Assembly (NCBI RefSeq): GCF_000982415.1
Contig: NZ_LANI01000001.1
Location: 186,001 to 250,000 of the forward strand
Length of the DNA stretch: 64,000 bases
Direction of reading: 5' to 3'
DNA from: Kiloniella litopenaei
GTDB lineage: Bacteria > Pseudomonadota > Alphaproteobacteria > Kiloniellales > Kiloniellaceae
The notes beneath the pieces are model-generated. The model saw nothing but the letters and a program-made list of their open reading frames with translations. It did no database searches and was not told where the DNA came from. Positions within the stretch are counted from its first letter, which is position 1. Every line of letters begins with the position of its first letter. Shown here one piece after another: positions 42,722-51,687 of the stretch. The position numbers and the translations under genes were made by a program.

Positions 42722-43886
42722 GCCAGATACAGTGCAAAACCAGCAAAAGAAAATCTCTGCTGCAGACCTTGTTGATCATCTTTCAAGCGAGAATCTGATT
42801 GCCGATCCCGAGGGCATCAACACCTTTATTCAAGCACAGCAACAAATGCCGGACATTCCCATCTATCTGAAGATTTTATCCGGCATTGGGGCCTTTATTG
42901 CCTCTGTCTGTTTTATTGCGTTTTTGGTCCTGATCGAAGTCATCAACTTTAACAACCCTGTCGGTGCTTTGACGACCAGCGTTATTTTCATTGTTGCAGC
43001 AATCGGGCTGTACACTGCTACGTCAGATGATAGCACCACCGGAAAAAACTTCTTTCTACAGGTTTCCTTTGCCCTGATGGGCACTGGTAAATTCCTTTTT
43101 ATCTTTGCAACGCTGGAATCGTTTGGCGAAGACTTGCTTGCGATAGCCTTGTCTTCGTGTCTCATTACCGCGCTGACTTATCCCTTTTATCGGCTTCATG
43201 TCGAACGTTTCATGTCCTGTTGCGGGGTGTTATACGTTATTCTGCTCAATATCCTCTGGGGAGATAAACTCGGGCTGCCAACCGATATTGCCTTTAACCT
43301 CTTTATTCTTGGTCAGCTTGTCGCGGCGGGCTGGCTTCTTTTCCACCCCAGAGTACCCGCCTTTTTTCAGCCCTTGTCACAGGCACTAATTGTTGGCCTT
43401 GCCGGCTCGGTTCTCTTTCTGTCTTCACACACAGAATTTAACTATCTGGACAATCCGCTTGTTATCTCTCCTTCGATCAGCAACATCTTGTTTGCCTTGG
43501 CCCTCATCTTCTTGATCATCTGGGCGGCTGGCGGAAAGGAACACATGAAGCGAGAGCCTGTTATTGTTGGCGTGATCGGGGCCATCCTCCTCGCCGTTCT
43601 ATCGGCACCGGGCATCCTGTTGTCGCTTGGCCTGATGATTTTTGGATACGCCCGCCATGACCGGCTTTTTACCTTGTTTGGCTTCGTACTCTTGCCTGTT
43701 TTCCTCTGGCTTTATTATTATAACCTCGACATTTCCCTGCTACAGAAATCAATTATTCTGGTCACCAGCGGCATTGTTATGATTGCGGGTAAATTTTATC
43801 TGAAACTCAGGGGATGGGACCGGGCTGCCCCCCAGGAACCACTCAAAAATGAGATAGTTGATAAGGGGGATACATCATGCGCTTGA
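42714..43886 (+). CDS. DUF4401 membrane protein
   Basis: A 390-residue protein. The ATG at 42714 lies inside the end of the DUF2157 gene (8-bp overlap), implying coupled translation. A cytoplasmic segment of about 60 residues is followed by about 12 membrane helices, with LKILSGIGAFIASVCFIAFLVLIEVI as the first. Late GYARHDRLFTLFGFVLLPVFLWLYYYNLDISLLQKS spans the family signature. Function is unknown. It partners with the genes on each side. Confidence 0.92.
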   Translation: MPKPDTVQNQQKKISAADLVDHLSSENLIADPEGINTFIQAQQQMPDIPIYLKILSGIGAFIASVCFIAFLVLIEVINFNNPVGALTTSVIFIVAAIGLYTATSDDSTTGKNFFLQVSFALMGTGKFLFIFATLESFGEDLLAIALSSCLITALTYPFYRLHVERFMSCCGVLYVILLNILWGDKLGLPTDIAFNLFILGQLVAAGWLLFHPRVPAFFQPLSQALIVGLAGSVLFLSSHTEFNYLDNPLVISPSISNILFALALIFLIIWAAGGKEHMKREPVIVGVIGAILLAVLSAPGILLSLGLMIFGYARHDRLFTLFGFVLLPVFLWLYYYNLDISLLQKSIILVTSGIVMIAGKFYLKLRGWDRAAPQEPLKNEIVDKGDTSCA

Positions 43887-44344
43887 AAATCATGATCGGC
43901 CTGACGGTTCTTATCCTTCTGGTCCTGAATTATAGCATTTATCAAAAGGAAGAAATTATAGACAAGGGCGAGACCGTCTTGCTGGAACTGGCCCCGGTTG
44001 ATCCACGCTCTCTTATCCAGGGGGATTATATGCGCCTGCGCTATGTAATCGAAAATGTCGCGGGCGATGCCAATGCATCACCAGATGTCAAAAGCGGTTA
44101 TATGGTTATCAAGGTCGATGCCCAACAAATAGCCCGCTTTGTCAGGTTTGATGACGGCACCCCACTGGCCGAGGATGAAAAACACCTCTATTACCACCGA
44201 TCCTATCGCGGGCTAAAGATCGCCCCGGACTCTTTCTTTTTTCAGGAAGGTCACGCCGATCGCTATGAAAATGCGCGGTATGGTGTCTTCAAGTTTGATA
44301 ACAGCGGTAATCACATCCTGACCAATCTGGTTGATGAACCATAA
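43877..44344 (+). CDS. GDYXXLXY-domain membrane-anchored protein
   Basis: A 155-residue protein with one N-terminal membrane helix (residues about 5-21) and a periplasmic domain with the defining motif QGDYMRLRY at about 49-57. The motif DPRSLIQGDY is typical. A strong AAGGGGG ribosome site lies 7 nt upstream of the ATG, which overlaps the DUF4401 gene by 10 bp. It is the last gene of the DUF2157/DUF4401 operon; the three probably act together at the membrane. Function is unknown. Confidence 0.93.
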   Translation: MRLKIMIGLTVLILLVLNYSIYQKEEIIDKGETVLLELAPVDPRSLIQGDYMRLRYVIENVAGDANASPDVKSGYMVIKVDAQQIARFVRFDDGTPLAEDEKHLYYHRSYRGLKIAPDSFFFQEGHADRYENARYGVFKFDNSGNHILTNLVDEP

Positions 44345-44393
44345 AGCACCATCTACCCTACTTTAGTACTATCTCAAGGATCAGAAATAAAGA

Positions 44394-44960
44394 ATGTTTT
44401 ACGATTGGCTATTTGAAGATTCCATAGCGAGTGGAGTTTGTAGTAATGCATCCTTTTGCATAGCTCATTTTCAAACTTTGATATCTGGCTCCTTAGCTGT
44501 TATCGCAGCAGTTTGTACTGCAGGAGTAGTTTATTGGTCTGCATCAATGCCAATTAGACAACAAAAAGAAAGAGACAAAATCAAAGATAAACGCATAAAA
44601 ACTGTAATAGATTTAGAATTTAGATCAGAAATGAATAAGATAGCTAAAAGAGCAATAACTATCAAAAGCACTATAGTTGCTTATAGAGCCGCTAACACTG
44701 AAGTTAACGACAACACACGGCCAAAGCTGTTTTTACCTGAGCCCGAACTTGCTCAACAAAGAGAGCTAATGGCTTTCTTAGGACCGAATACAACAGCTAA
44801 CTTCTTATCTTTAATGTTACAAATCTATGCACACCAAGATAATATAAGGGATACCAATACTTTTATGGTAGATGCTTATTTTGAACAAGTTACAAAAAGA
44901 TTAGAGCTTATTGGAAATTCAGCTCAATCCTTAGCTAATAAAGAAAAAGAAGATATTTAA
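44394..44960 (+). CDS. AT-rich membrane-anchored protein of unknown function
   Basis: A 188-residue protein with a single membrane segment (about 28-52) followed by a charged, helical region (RQQKERDKIKDKRIKTVIDLEFRSEMNK in pieces) and a soluble C-terminus. It may be coiled-coil in part. The base composition is noticeably more AT-rich than the operon before it, which hints at transfer. No homologue was recognised. It starts 49 bp after the GDYXXLXY gene and converges on lldD. Similar orphan proteins of this layout occur in many genomes as hypothetical proteins. Confidence 0.65.
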   Translation: MFYDWLFEDSIASGVCSNASFCIAHFQTLISGSLAVIAAVCTAGVVYWSASMPIRQQKERDKIKDKRIKTVIDLEFRSEMNKIAKRAITIKSTIVAYRAANTEVNDNTRPKLFLPEPELAQQRELMAFLGPNTTANFLSLMLQIYAHQDNIRDTNTFMVDAYFEQVTKRLELIGNSAQSLANKEKEDI

Positions 44961-44973
44961 ATATTCAATTACG

Positions 44974-46113
44974 TTAATACCTCTTAAGAATAGATTGATC
45001 CACATCCTTGATATCACGCTTGCCGCACAGGGCCATAGTGATGTCCATTTCGTTGCGGATAATTTCCAGCGATTTGGTCACGCCTTTCTTGCCCATAGCC
45101 CCAAGACCATAAAGGAAAGGCCGCCCGATATAGGTTCCCTTGGCCCCCAGCGCCACAGCTTTCAACACATCCTGCCCGGACCGAATACCGCCATCCATAT
45201 GGATTTCAACTTTATCCCCGACGGCCTCTACAATTTCCGGCAGCGCTTCGATAGAAGAAATCGCCCCATCCAGCTGACGCCCACCATGGTTGGAAACAAT
45301 GATCGCATCCGCCCCGGTTTTCAGGGACATTTTGGCATCTTCGGGATCAAGAATACCTTTGAGGATCAACTTACCGCCCCAGCGTTCCTTAATCCACGCG
45401 ATATCATCCCAGGAAAGTTTGGGGTCAAACTGTTCTGCTGTCCATGAAGAGAGTGAACTCAGGTCTTCGACCCCCTGTGCATGGCCAACGATATTGCCAA
45501 AGGTACGGTTCTTGGTGCCCAACATGCCAAGACACCAGCCCGGTCGCGTTGCCATCTGCCAAATATGGTGCGGTGTAAACTTGGGCGGTGTGGAAAGACC
45601 ATTGCGCAGGTCTTTGTGGCGTTGTCCCAAAATTTGCAGATCAAGGGTCAAAACCAGCGCAGAACAGCCCGCAGCCTTGGCACGATCAATCAGGCGTCCG
45701 GCAAAATCCTTGTCCCGCATGACGTAAAGCTGGAACCAGAAGGGCTTGGTTGTTTTCTCGGCAACGGCCTCGATAGAACAAACTGACATGGTGGATAGCG
45801 TAAAGGGAACTCCCGCCTCTTCACAGGCTTGTGCCGCCAGAATTTCGCCATCTGCGCGCTGCATTCCGGTCAGGCCCGTCGGGGCAATAGCCACTGGCAT
45901 GGATACATCCTGCCCAACCATCTGACTGGCAAGGCTCCGGTCTGTCATATCCACCGCAACTCGTTGGCGGAACTTGATTTTTTGAAAGTCGCTTTCATTG
46001 GCGTGATAGGTTCCTTCGGTCCAGGACCCGGAATCTGCATAGTCGAAAAACATTTTTGGCACACGACGTTGCGCCAGCTTTTTCAGATCGGCAATTTCCA
46101 GAACCTGTGCCAT
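44974..46113 (-). CDS. lldD: FMN-dependent L-lactate dehydrogenase
   Basis: A 379-residue alpha-hydroxy-acid dehydrogenase: KMFFDYADSGSWTEGT at the start, MPVAIAPTGLTGMQRADGE, FWFQLYVMRDK, LILKGILDPEDA, IIVSNHGGRQLDGA (catalytic His and FMN/substrate Arg) and IHMDGGIRSGQDVLKA. Length and motifs fit LldD, which oxidises L-lactate to pyruvate at the membrane and passes electrons to the quinone pool. Other substrates such as glycolate or mandelate remain possible. It is divergent from a FadR-type regulator with matching inverted repeats between. Confidence 0.93.
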   Translation of the reverse strand: MAQVLEIADLKKLAQRRVPKMFFDYADSGSWTEGTYHANESDFQKIKFRQRVAVDMTDRSLASQMVGQDVSMPVAIAPTGLTGMQRADGEILAAQACEEAGVPFTLSTMSVCSIEAVAEKTTKPFWFQLYVMRDKDFAGRLIDRAKAAGCSALVLTLDLQILGQRHKDLRNGLSTPPKFTPHHIWQMATRPGWCLGMLGTKNRTFGNIVGHAQGVEDLSSLSSWTAEQFDPKLSWDDIAWIKERWGGKLILKGILDPEDAKMSLKTGADAIIVSNHGGRQLDGAISSIEALPEIVEAVGDKVEIHMDGGIRSGQDVLKAVALGAKGTYIGRPFLYGLGAMGKKGVTKSLEIIRNEMDITMALCGKRDIKDVDQSILKRY

Positions 46114-46182
46114 AACACGTTTTCCTTATTTTGGGGCATTCTTCACGAACAGATGAAATATTGACATATTGGATAAATAATT

Positions 46183-46218
46183 TTACCAATTATGTAAAGT
46201 GGTAAATTATTATTACCA
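46183..46218. promoter_or_regulatory. FadR/LldR-type operator cluster
   Basis: TTACCA (46183-46188), TGGTAA (46200-46205) and TTACCA (46213-46218) form alternating inverted half-sites in the 132-bp space between lldD and its regulator. TGGT/ACCA half-sites are typical for PdhR/LldR-type GntR proteins. Confidence 0.6.
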
Positions 46219-46245
46219 AATCATCATAAAGCGTGTTCAGGCAAG

Positions 46246-47049
46246 ATGGCACTTAACAAAATACGATCTGAAAAACTATCGGATACCGTGGCAAAACAGC
46301 TGGAAAACTATATTCTCGAAGGTGTTCTGCCACCGGGCGAATACCTGCCCGCCGAACGTGATCTGGCAAAACAACTGGATGTTTCCCGCCCTTCCCTTCG
46401 TGATGCCTTACAAAAACTGGAATCTCAAGGCTTGCTGGAAACCCATCAAGGCGGCGGTACGCTGGTCAAAAACTTTCTGGGGCCTTCCCTGACCAATCCT
46501 CTAACAGCGATCTTTCAAAACCACCCCGATACCGTAAATGACTTTATGGAATTCCGGGCCATTTCCGAAGGCAATGCCGCCTACTATGCCGCCCAACGGG
46601 CCACGGATGCTGATCGGGAAATACTCACCGCCTGTATCGCCGATATGGATGCGGCCCATGAAAAGGGTGATCTGGAACTGGAAGCCAGCATCGACGCAGA
46701 TTTTCACATGAACATCGCCGAAGCCGCCCACAACGTTGTACTTCTGCACGTTATCCGTTCTTTGGTCGAAGTTTTGAAACAAGGCGTCTTCCTGAGCCGA
46801 AAGCAACTCTATACCCATCAGGGATCGCGGGATCACCTGCTTGCCCAGCATCACGCCATCTATGACGCGATAATGGCTGGCAACCCGGAACAGGCCCAAA
46901 AGGCATCACAGGATCACCTTGCCTATGTCCGGCAAGCCATCCGCGACTTGGAACGCGAAGACCACCGTATCGAAGTTTCAAAACGACGGCTGGAACGTTT
47001 TATGGCTAAACAGCGTCAAGATACCAAGAGCACCAGGAAAAAATATTAA
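46246..47049 (+). CDS. GntR/FadR-family regulator, probably of lldD
   Basis: A 267-residue protein. The winged-helix domain is at the N-terminus (KLSDTVAKQLENYILEGVLPPGEYLPAERDLAKQLDVSRPSLRDALQKLESQGLLE in segments, residues 9-64). The C-terminal FCD ligand domain has the metal-binding-type D-x-x-x-H (DADFHMNIAEAAHN) and QHHAIYDAIMAGNPEQAQ. It belongs to the PdhR/LldR group. Its position opposite lldD, with TGGTAA/TTACCA repeats between, supports a lactate-responsive repressor role. Confidence 0.93.
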   Translation: MALNKIRSEKLSDTVAKQLENYILEGVLPPGEYLPAERDLAKQLDVSRPSLRDALQKLESQGLLETHQGGGTLVKNFLGPSLTNPLTAIFQNHPDTVNDFMEFRAISEGNAAYYAAQRATDADREILTACIADMDAAHEKGDLELEASIDADFHMNIAEAAHNVVLLHVIRSLVEVLKQGVFLSRKQLYTHQGSRDHLLAQHHAIYDAIMAGNPEQAQKASQDHLAYVRQAIRDLEREDHRIEVSKRRLERFMAKQRQDTKSTRKKY

Positions 47050-47103
47050 ATAACAACAGGGTTAGATTGTATCTTCGCTAAATTATCGCCTCTGCTACCT
47101 ATC

Positions 47104-47979
47104 CTAACTGTTAAAAAGAACCTTGATCTTTTCTATTACCTGTATTGTTTCCGGTGACATTTCGCGATTGGGACGGATAAGTGTATAACCTTGTGGCAAT
47201 AAATGACCTGACAAGTTGAGACAGGCAAGATCATCGGGCAAGGGATGTAATTCCTGCATCCAGAGGGCAACACCCAGTTTCTGGATAGCCCCATCAATGG
47301 TTAACCCGTAATCCCCCAAAATCCGGTCTGTACGCTTGTTACTTAACGAGATCCCTTCTCGCTTGCACCAAGAAGCCCACAACGAACGGTCAGTATTGTG
47401 CAATAAGGGAGCCGTTTTAAAAAACGTATCTGGCTGATCTTTCCATTTTTCGGCAAGACTTTTATGGACCACAGGACGATAGGTTATCTTTTGCGAGCAG
47501 ACCTCAAAAACGTCACTCCACCCGCCAATACCAAACCGGATGGCCAGATCATGGTTACCCTTTTCCAAATCCTGAACCTCTTGCGAGGTAATCAGGCTTA
47601 AACGCACGCCCTTTTCTTCGAGCATACTCAACCGTGGCAAAAGCCAAAATCGTGCAAAAGAAGATGTGGTTAAAATACGAACAGCACCAGCCGCAGGCTC
47701 CCTCCCCCTGCGATCAATCAAGCCATCCATATCATTTAGAATTTTACTCACGCGGCTCAAAAAACGTTGTCCGTCCTCGGTGGCCAGAACCCCCCGTGCT
47801 TTGCGCTCAAACAAGAGGTAACCACACCAGTTTTCAACAACAGCAACCCGTCGACTGATGGTCGCATGCGTCAAGTTCAAATAATCAGCTGCTGCCGAAA
47901 AAGATCCTGTTTTCTGGGCAACAAAAACTGCCTGAAGGCAGTCAAGCGGCGGAAGAGAACCAAACAAATTGTGCGTCAT
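47104..47979 (-). CDS. LysR-family transcriptional regulator
   Basis: A 291-residue protein starting at the ATG of MTHNLFG (a GTG two codons earlier is possible). The N-terminal HTH is clear: LDCLQAVFVAQKTGSFSAAADYLNLTHATISRRVAVVENW. It resembles the GcvA/TrpI branch rather than the larger CysB branch. The C-terminal effector domain includes ASFARFWLLPRLSML and IRFGIGGWSDV. It is divergent from an EamA exporter with 102 bp between starts, the usual layout for regulator and target. Confidence 0.93.
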   Translation of the reverse strand: MTHNLFGSLPPLDCLQAVFVAQKTGSFSAAADYLNLTHATISRRVAVVENWCGYLLFERKARGVLATEDGQRFLSRVSKILNDMDGLIDRRGREPAAGAVRILTTSSFARFWLLPRLSMLEEKGVRLSLITSQEVQDLEKGNHDLAIRFGIGGWSDVFEVCSQKITYRPVVHKSLAEKWKDQPDTFFKTAPLLHNTDRSLWASWCKREGISLSNKRTDRILGDYGLTIDGAIQKLGVALWMQELHPLPDDLACLNLSGHLLPQGYTLIRPNREMSPETIQVIEKIKVLFNS

Positions 47980-48081
47980 ATGCACAGAAATATCACTATC
48001 TATGCACTAACTCAACAGCATCTACTGTGATATCCCCCTTGGTATTCCAGTAATACACGCCCCACCAAGGAAGTTATCACG

Positions 48082-48951
48082 ATGCCTTTAGCCCTGTTCG
48101 CTGCCTTTGCAACGGTCCTTTTGTGGGCCAGTGCTTTCCCCTTTATTGGATTGGCTTTGAGAAGCTTTGATCCCATTGCCTTGGCCAGTTTGCGTTTTGC
48201 CGTTGCGGGCATCTTGCTGGGGGGCTGGTTAGTCTGGAAACGCCCGTCTTTACCAAAGATCAAAGATGGATTGCGGTTTCTGCTTTGTGCTGCGATTGGC
48301 ATTGCGCTCTATAATATTTTACTCAATTCCGGGCAAACCACCGTTTCCCCCGGTGCAGCAAGCTTTATTATTAACACCGTACCAGTGATCACTGCCATTT
48401 TGGCGATCTTCTTTCTAAAAGAGCGTTTTGGTATCTGGGCCTGGGTGGGCACCGGGATCAGCTTGCTGGGTGTTGGGTTGATTGCTTCGGGACAAACGGG
48501 GGGACTGTCCTTTGGGGCCGGAACCACGCTGGTCCTCGCCGCGGCCTTGTGTCAGGCGGCCTATTTTGTGCTTCAACGACCTTTGATACCCAAATACGGC
48601 GCACCAGTTTGCGCCTCTATCGTAATGGTTCTTGGCGGCTTTTGTCTTGCCCCCTGGCTACCATCAGCTTTGGTACAGGCAAGCAGTGCGAGCACAGAAA
48701 GCTTCTTTGCCGTTTTATACCTGGGCATCTTCCCCGCCGCAGCAGGCTATGCAACCTGGACTTTCGCTCAGCAAGCTTTTGGTGCCAGCAGGGCCAGTAA
48801 CTTCCTCTATCTCGTACCGTTTGTGGCAACCGCCCTTGCGATCCCCATCGTTGGGGAATGGCCAACCTTGCTCACTGTAACAGGGGGTGCACTGGCTATC
48901 ATCGGGGTTATTGTTGTCAACACAATCGGACGCGAAACCAAAACTGCCTGA
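48082..48951 (+). CDS. EamA/DMT-family exporter
   Basis: A 289-residue protein with ten membrane helices in two EamA repeats. Motifs: ATVLLWASAFPFIGLALRSFDPIALASLRF at the start, LNSGQTTVSPGAASFIINTVPVITAILAIFFLKERF, and the second repeat ending in FLYLVPFVATALAIPIVGEWPT. It likely exports amino acids or other small metabolites. It is divergent from a LysR regulator and unrelated in detail to the EamA protein at 21461. Confidence 0.94.
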   Translation: MPLALFAAFATVLLWASAFPFIGLALRSFDPIALASLRFAVAGILLGGWLVWKRPSLPKIKDGLRFLLCAAIGIALYNILLNSGQTTVSPGAASFIINTVPVITAILAIFFLKERFGIWAWVGTGISLLGVGLIASGQTGGLSFGAGTTLVLAAALCQAAYFVLQRPLIPKYGAPVCASIVMVLGGFCLAPWLPSALVQASSASTESFFAVLYLGIFPAAAGYATWTFAQQAFGASRASNFLYLVPFVATALAIPIVGEWPTLLTVTGGALAIIGVIVVNTIGRETKTA

Positions 48952-48988
48952 GCCCTTTATCCCCCCTCGACAGGGAAGGCCAGTATAA

Positions 48989-49450
48989 TTACCTGATCAT
49001 CCTTTGAAGTCGCGGATCGTAATAGAAATCGGCCTCATCAACGATTTTTATAGTATTCGCGTCGGGATGATTAGGGTTTATCAACAGATTGTATTCGTCT
49101 TTTACAATTGCCGAGGGGATCTGTAACCCGGCCGTTTTTTGGCCTTCCAGCCAAGTGCTGCCAAAATCTCTGGATACAAAAGTATCCGGCAATTGATCCC
49201 AACCCTTGGGCAGTTGTTTTTCCGTATAGTGTTTGACAGTAAAATTATCAGGCACCCAGATTGTTAACATTTTTAGCCGGGGCAATGTATGTGCTGTTTC
49301 ATGAACAAAACGTTCCAGCGCAGCAAGCGAACGCGACGACGCCGTATAGAGAACGGGATACCCCTTGTGATGCCAGCGCCCCGCCCCATAATTTCCCCCT
49401 TTACCAGACAAGTCTGCAAACTTTGCATGGGCCAGACGATAAACCTCCAT
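48989..49450 (-). CDS. RES-domain toxin of a type II toxin-antitoxin system
   Basis: A 153-residue RES protein: YRLAHAKFADLSGKGG, GRWHHKGYPVLYTASSRSLAALERFVH (conserved Arg, Tyr and Glu), and the C-terminal NLLINPNHPDANTIKI. Characterised RES toxins deplete NAD+, the better studied ones acting as NAD+ phosphorylases. It starts directly after the antitoxin stop (TAA-ATG), as usual for this module. Both conserved catalytic positions appear intact. Confidence 0.95.
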   Translation of the reverse strand: MEVYRLAHAKFADLSGKGGNYGAGRWHHKGYPVLYTASSRSLAALERFVHETAHTLPRLKMLTIWVPDNFTVKHYTEKQLPKGWDQLPDTFVSRDFGSTWLEGQKTAGLQIPSAIVKDEYNLLINPNHPDANTIKIVDEADFYYDPRLQRMIR

Positions 49451-49870
49451 TTAGGCAGTCATCCCAAACTTCATCCGGTTAAGAACATCATTTACAAAGC
49501 TGATCCCGGACATGGTATCCAGATACTCAAAAGCAGTTTTATTTCCGAAAATCACCTGTGGTGTTTTCATCCAGTTCAAGGCGATCTTCTGGTCCTCAAA
49601 ATACTCTGTCGCATTGGTAAGAACACTGATAATAGCCAAAGTGTGCTCACTTTGCTGGGGGGTAAGGTGATCGCTATCTTTTTTACGCTGCAAGCTGCGT
49701 AAATTGGCACCAATCAAAGGCACTAACTCGCCTTTTGGCAGATGCAAAACCGATACAGCCTGATCCACCATGCTGACAGGCAGCCCCTTTCGAATAACAT
49801 TCAACGAGCTCTCTGTTGTACTCATAACCTGCGTATCACCACCAAGCAGAGCATATTCAGTTGCGTACAT
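49451..49870 (-). CDS. Xre/MbcA/ParS-type antitoxin of the RES toxin
   Basis: A 139-residue protein from the ATG at 49870 with GAGGAGG 5 nt upstream. The middle carries an Xre-like helix region (GLPVSMVDQAVSVLHLPKGELVPLIGANLRSLQR) and the C-terminus a MbcA/ParS/Xre toxin-binding domain (DUF2384): ATEYFEDQKIALNWMKTPQVIFGNKTAFEYLDTMSG in pieces. This is the standard partner of RES toxins and normally represses its own operon. Inverted GCGACA/TGTCGC half-sites at 49900-49935 fit that. Confidence 0.94.
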   Translation of the reverse strand: MYATEYALLGGDTQVMSTTESSLNVIRKGLPVSMVDQAVSVLHLPKGELVPLIGANLRSLQRKKDSDHLTPQQSEHTLAIISVLTNATEYFEDQKIALNWMKTPQVIFGNKTAFEYLDTMSGISFVNDVLNRMKFGMTA

Positions 49871-49899
49871 AACAACCTCCTCTTCACCTCTACAATATA

Positions 49900-49935
49900 G
49901 CGACAATTGACGCATTTTCAAGTGACAAATGTCGC
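49900..49935. promoter_or_regulatory. Inverted half-sites upstream of the toxin-antitoxin operon
   Basis: GCGACA (49900-49905) and TGTCGC (49930-49935) face each other across 24 bp and lie 30-65 bp upstream of the antitoxin start. A second partial copy (TTGACGC) lies between. Likely autoregulatory operator. Confidence 0.5.
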
Positions 49936-49997
49936 CGCAATTTAGTGAAAAGAAAAATCACGGCCGATCACAATGATCTAACCCTATTTAAACAGCG

Positions 49998-50816
49998 CTA
50001 GAATGACTTGGCTTCGTCATTGACATTATTGCCCAGCTCGGACCAGCTCTGCCCTAATATATCTTTATAGAACTTGTCCAGTCGTCCATCTTCTGCCCGT
50101 ACACGTAACGCGTTTTCAAACTTTCGATATAGATTTTCCCGTCCCAATGCATAAGCCAGATAATTTTTCTCAGACGCTATGGCGGGCTTTAGCACTTTAA
50201 GATTTAGATCATTTTCCTTAATAATCTTTTCCGAGAAAATAATATCTTCAAGAAAAGTATCTCCCTGTCCCGTTTCAATCATGGTAAAGGCATGTGGTAC
50301 AACATCAGGATTATCGCCATTAAAGTACCCGACTTTTGAAACCTTCCAATATGGATCAAAGTTCCTTATTTTTTCAGGATACTCATAATCTAGCACCTGC
50401 AAAACTTTCTTTCCCTTGAACTCTGACAAGCCCGTAATATGGTTTTTGGGGTAATCTTTTTTAACAACAGCACCGATCTGCCATGTTACCAATGGTGTTC
50501 GCCCCATAAGGACACCGGTCGTAGAACCAGTAACCATAAGAATGTCAATCTTGCCCTGAGAAACTTGCTTCATACATCTTTTAAAGGGCAAAAGGCGGAA
50601 TTGAATTTCAAATCCCGTCTCACTAGCAATCTCGTTTAAAAGCGTAACAACAACGCCGCCTGCTTCATACTCGGAATTTGCGTAATAAAACGGTTCCCAA
50701 CCATCATAACAAGCTGTGATTTGCTTACTTTCCGCTTTTGTATAGTGCGGGATAACCCCGAGAAGAAAAACAAACCAAAAAATAGAAAACAACTTAACTT
50801 TATTAAATAATACCAT
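49998..50816 (-). CDS. Solitary periplasmic substrate-binding protein (SBP_bac_3 family)
   Basis: A 272-residue protein with a signal peptide (hydrophobic 8-22, TKAES). Motifs: ITACYDGWEPFYYANSEYEAGGVVVTLLNEIASETGFEIQFRLLPFKRCMKQVSQGKIDILMV in segments, the ligand-binding region VTWQIGAVVKKDYPKN, and the C-terminal FENALRVRAEDGRLDKFYKDILG. It has a Cys pair in the mature domain. No transport partner is encoded next to it. One of five orphans of this family in the window. Confidence 0.88.
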   Translation of the reverse strand: MVLFNKVKLFSIFWFVFLLGVIPHYTKAESKQITACYDGWEPFYYANSEYEAGGVVVTLLNEIASETGFEIQFRLLPFKRCMKQVSQGKIDILMVTGSTTGVLMGRTPLVTWQIGAVVKKDYPKNHITGLSEFKGKKVLQVLDYEYPEKIRNFDPYWKVSKVGYFNGDNPDVVPHAFTMIETGQGDTFLEDIIFSEKIIKENDLNLKVLKPAIASEKNYLAYALGRENLYRKFENALRVRAEDGRLDKFYKDILGQSWSELGNNVNDEAKSF

Positions 50817-51012
50817 GATACTAACGCACGCAATTTTTTACCGAGATCACATTAAATTTCCCGCGTTAATATTTTACTACGGCTGGATATAAATAAAAGA
50901 CGAACTTACGGCTTAGCTTTAGATCGCCCCTTCTGCTTCTTTCGCTTGTGTGACTTCTTCCTTGAACTTTCTGGCTTTGAAAATCGGTTTCAACAAATAA
51001 TCTGGAATAAAG

Positions 51013-51546
51013 TCAGTCTTTAAACATGGCCTTGAGCTTTTCCAGATCAATATCCTGTTCCGACAGGCTTTCCGGGTCCCATTCACTGCGCTCTGCTTCG
51101 AAAAAATCACCGCCATATACATGGATTGCCCCGGTCAATTTTGTGATCGGGTTTGCCACGGAATGGATGATATCATTTCCCAGCGGCGTGTAATCCCCCG
51201 TGCTGAGAGACGCGGCCCCGGCGGCTTCTATGCGTCCATCCGGGTCATCTTTAATACGTCGCCAAAATATATTGTCTTCGCGTCCGCCATAAACACCAAT
51301 CATCGCCCACATATTATGATTATGCGGCGGGATTATCATCGACGGTTTCCATACCAGGTTGAGAATAGCCACATCCGAAGAACAATAGATCGGCGTTATA
51401 CCAGCCTTTTCCGGTTCCCCCAACGCAGCCGTAATGGCCGAGGGATCATGAAAGGCACGATCAAATATATCTGTGACACTCTTATGCGTTTTATCCGTCC
51501 GCACCGCGGCACAACAGTCTTCGACAAAACGTTCCAGACTAAACAT
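51013..51546 (-). CDS. Cupin-fold metal-dependent enzyme (cysteine dioxygenase-like)
   Basis: A 177-residue protein from the ATG at 51546 with AAGGGGA 6 nt upstream. The double-stranded beta-helix core has WKPSMIIPPHNHNMWAMIGVYGGRED (the H-x-H metal pair) and a second conserved stretch LGNDIIHSVANPITKLTGAIHVYGGDFF with the third His. This fits the predicted metal-dependent beta-helix enzymes related to cysteine dioxygenase. Substrate unknown; thiol oxidation is a guess. Past the stop, another frame stays open for about 30 codons (50919-51012). Confidence 0.8.
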   Translation of the reverse strand: MFSLERFVEDCCAAVRTDKTHKSVTDIFDRAFHDPSAITAALGEPEKAGITPIYCSSDVAILNLVWKPSMIIPPHNHNMWAMIGVYGGREDNIFWRRIKDDPDGRIEAAGAASLSTGDYTPLGNDIIHSVANPITKLTGAIHVYGGDFFEAERSEWDPESLSEQDIDLEKLKAMFKD

Positions 51547-51687
51547 CGTATTCCCCTTGCAGTTCAGCAACTAACTTTGTATCGGCAAATACACGTCAGT
51601 CACAAAGTTACCCACAGCGGGACAGGAGCAATCACAAGTATTGCAAAATTACGACGATAAATCCAGAACACCCCCGACCAGAGATAT

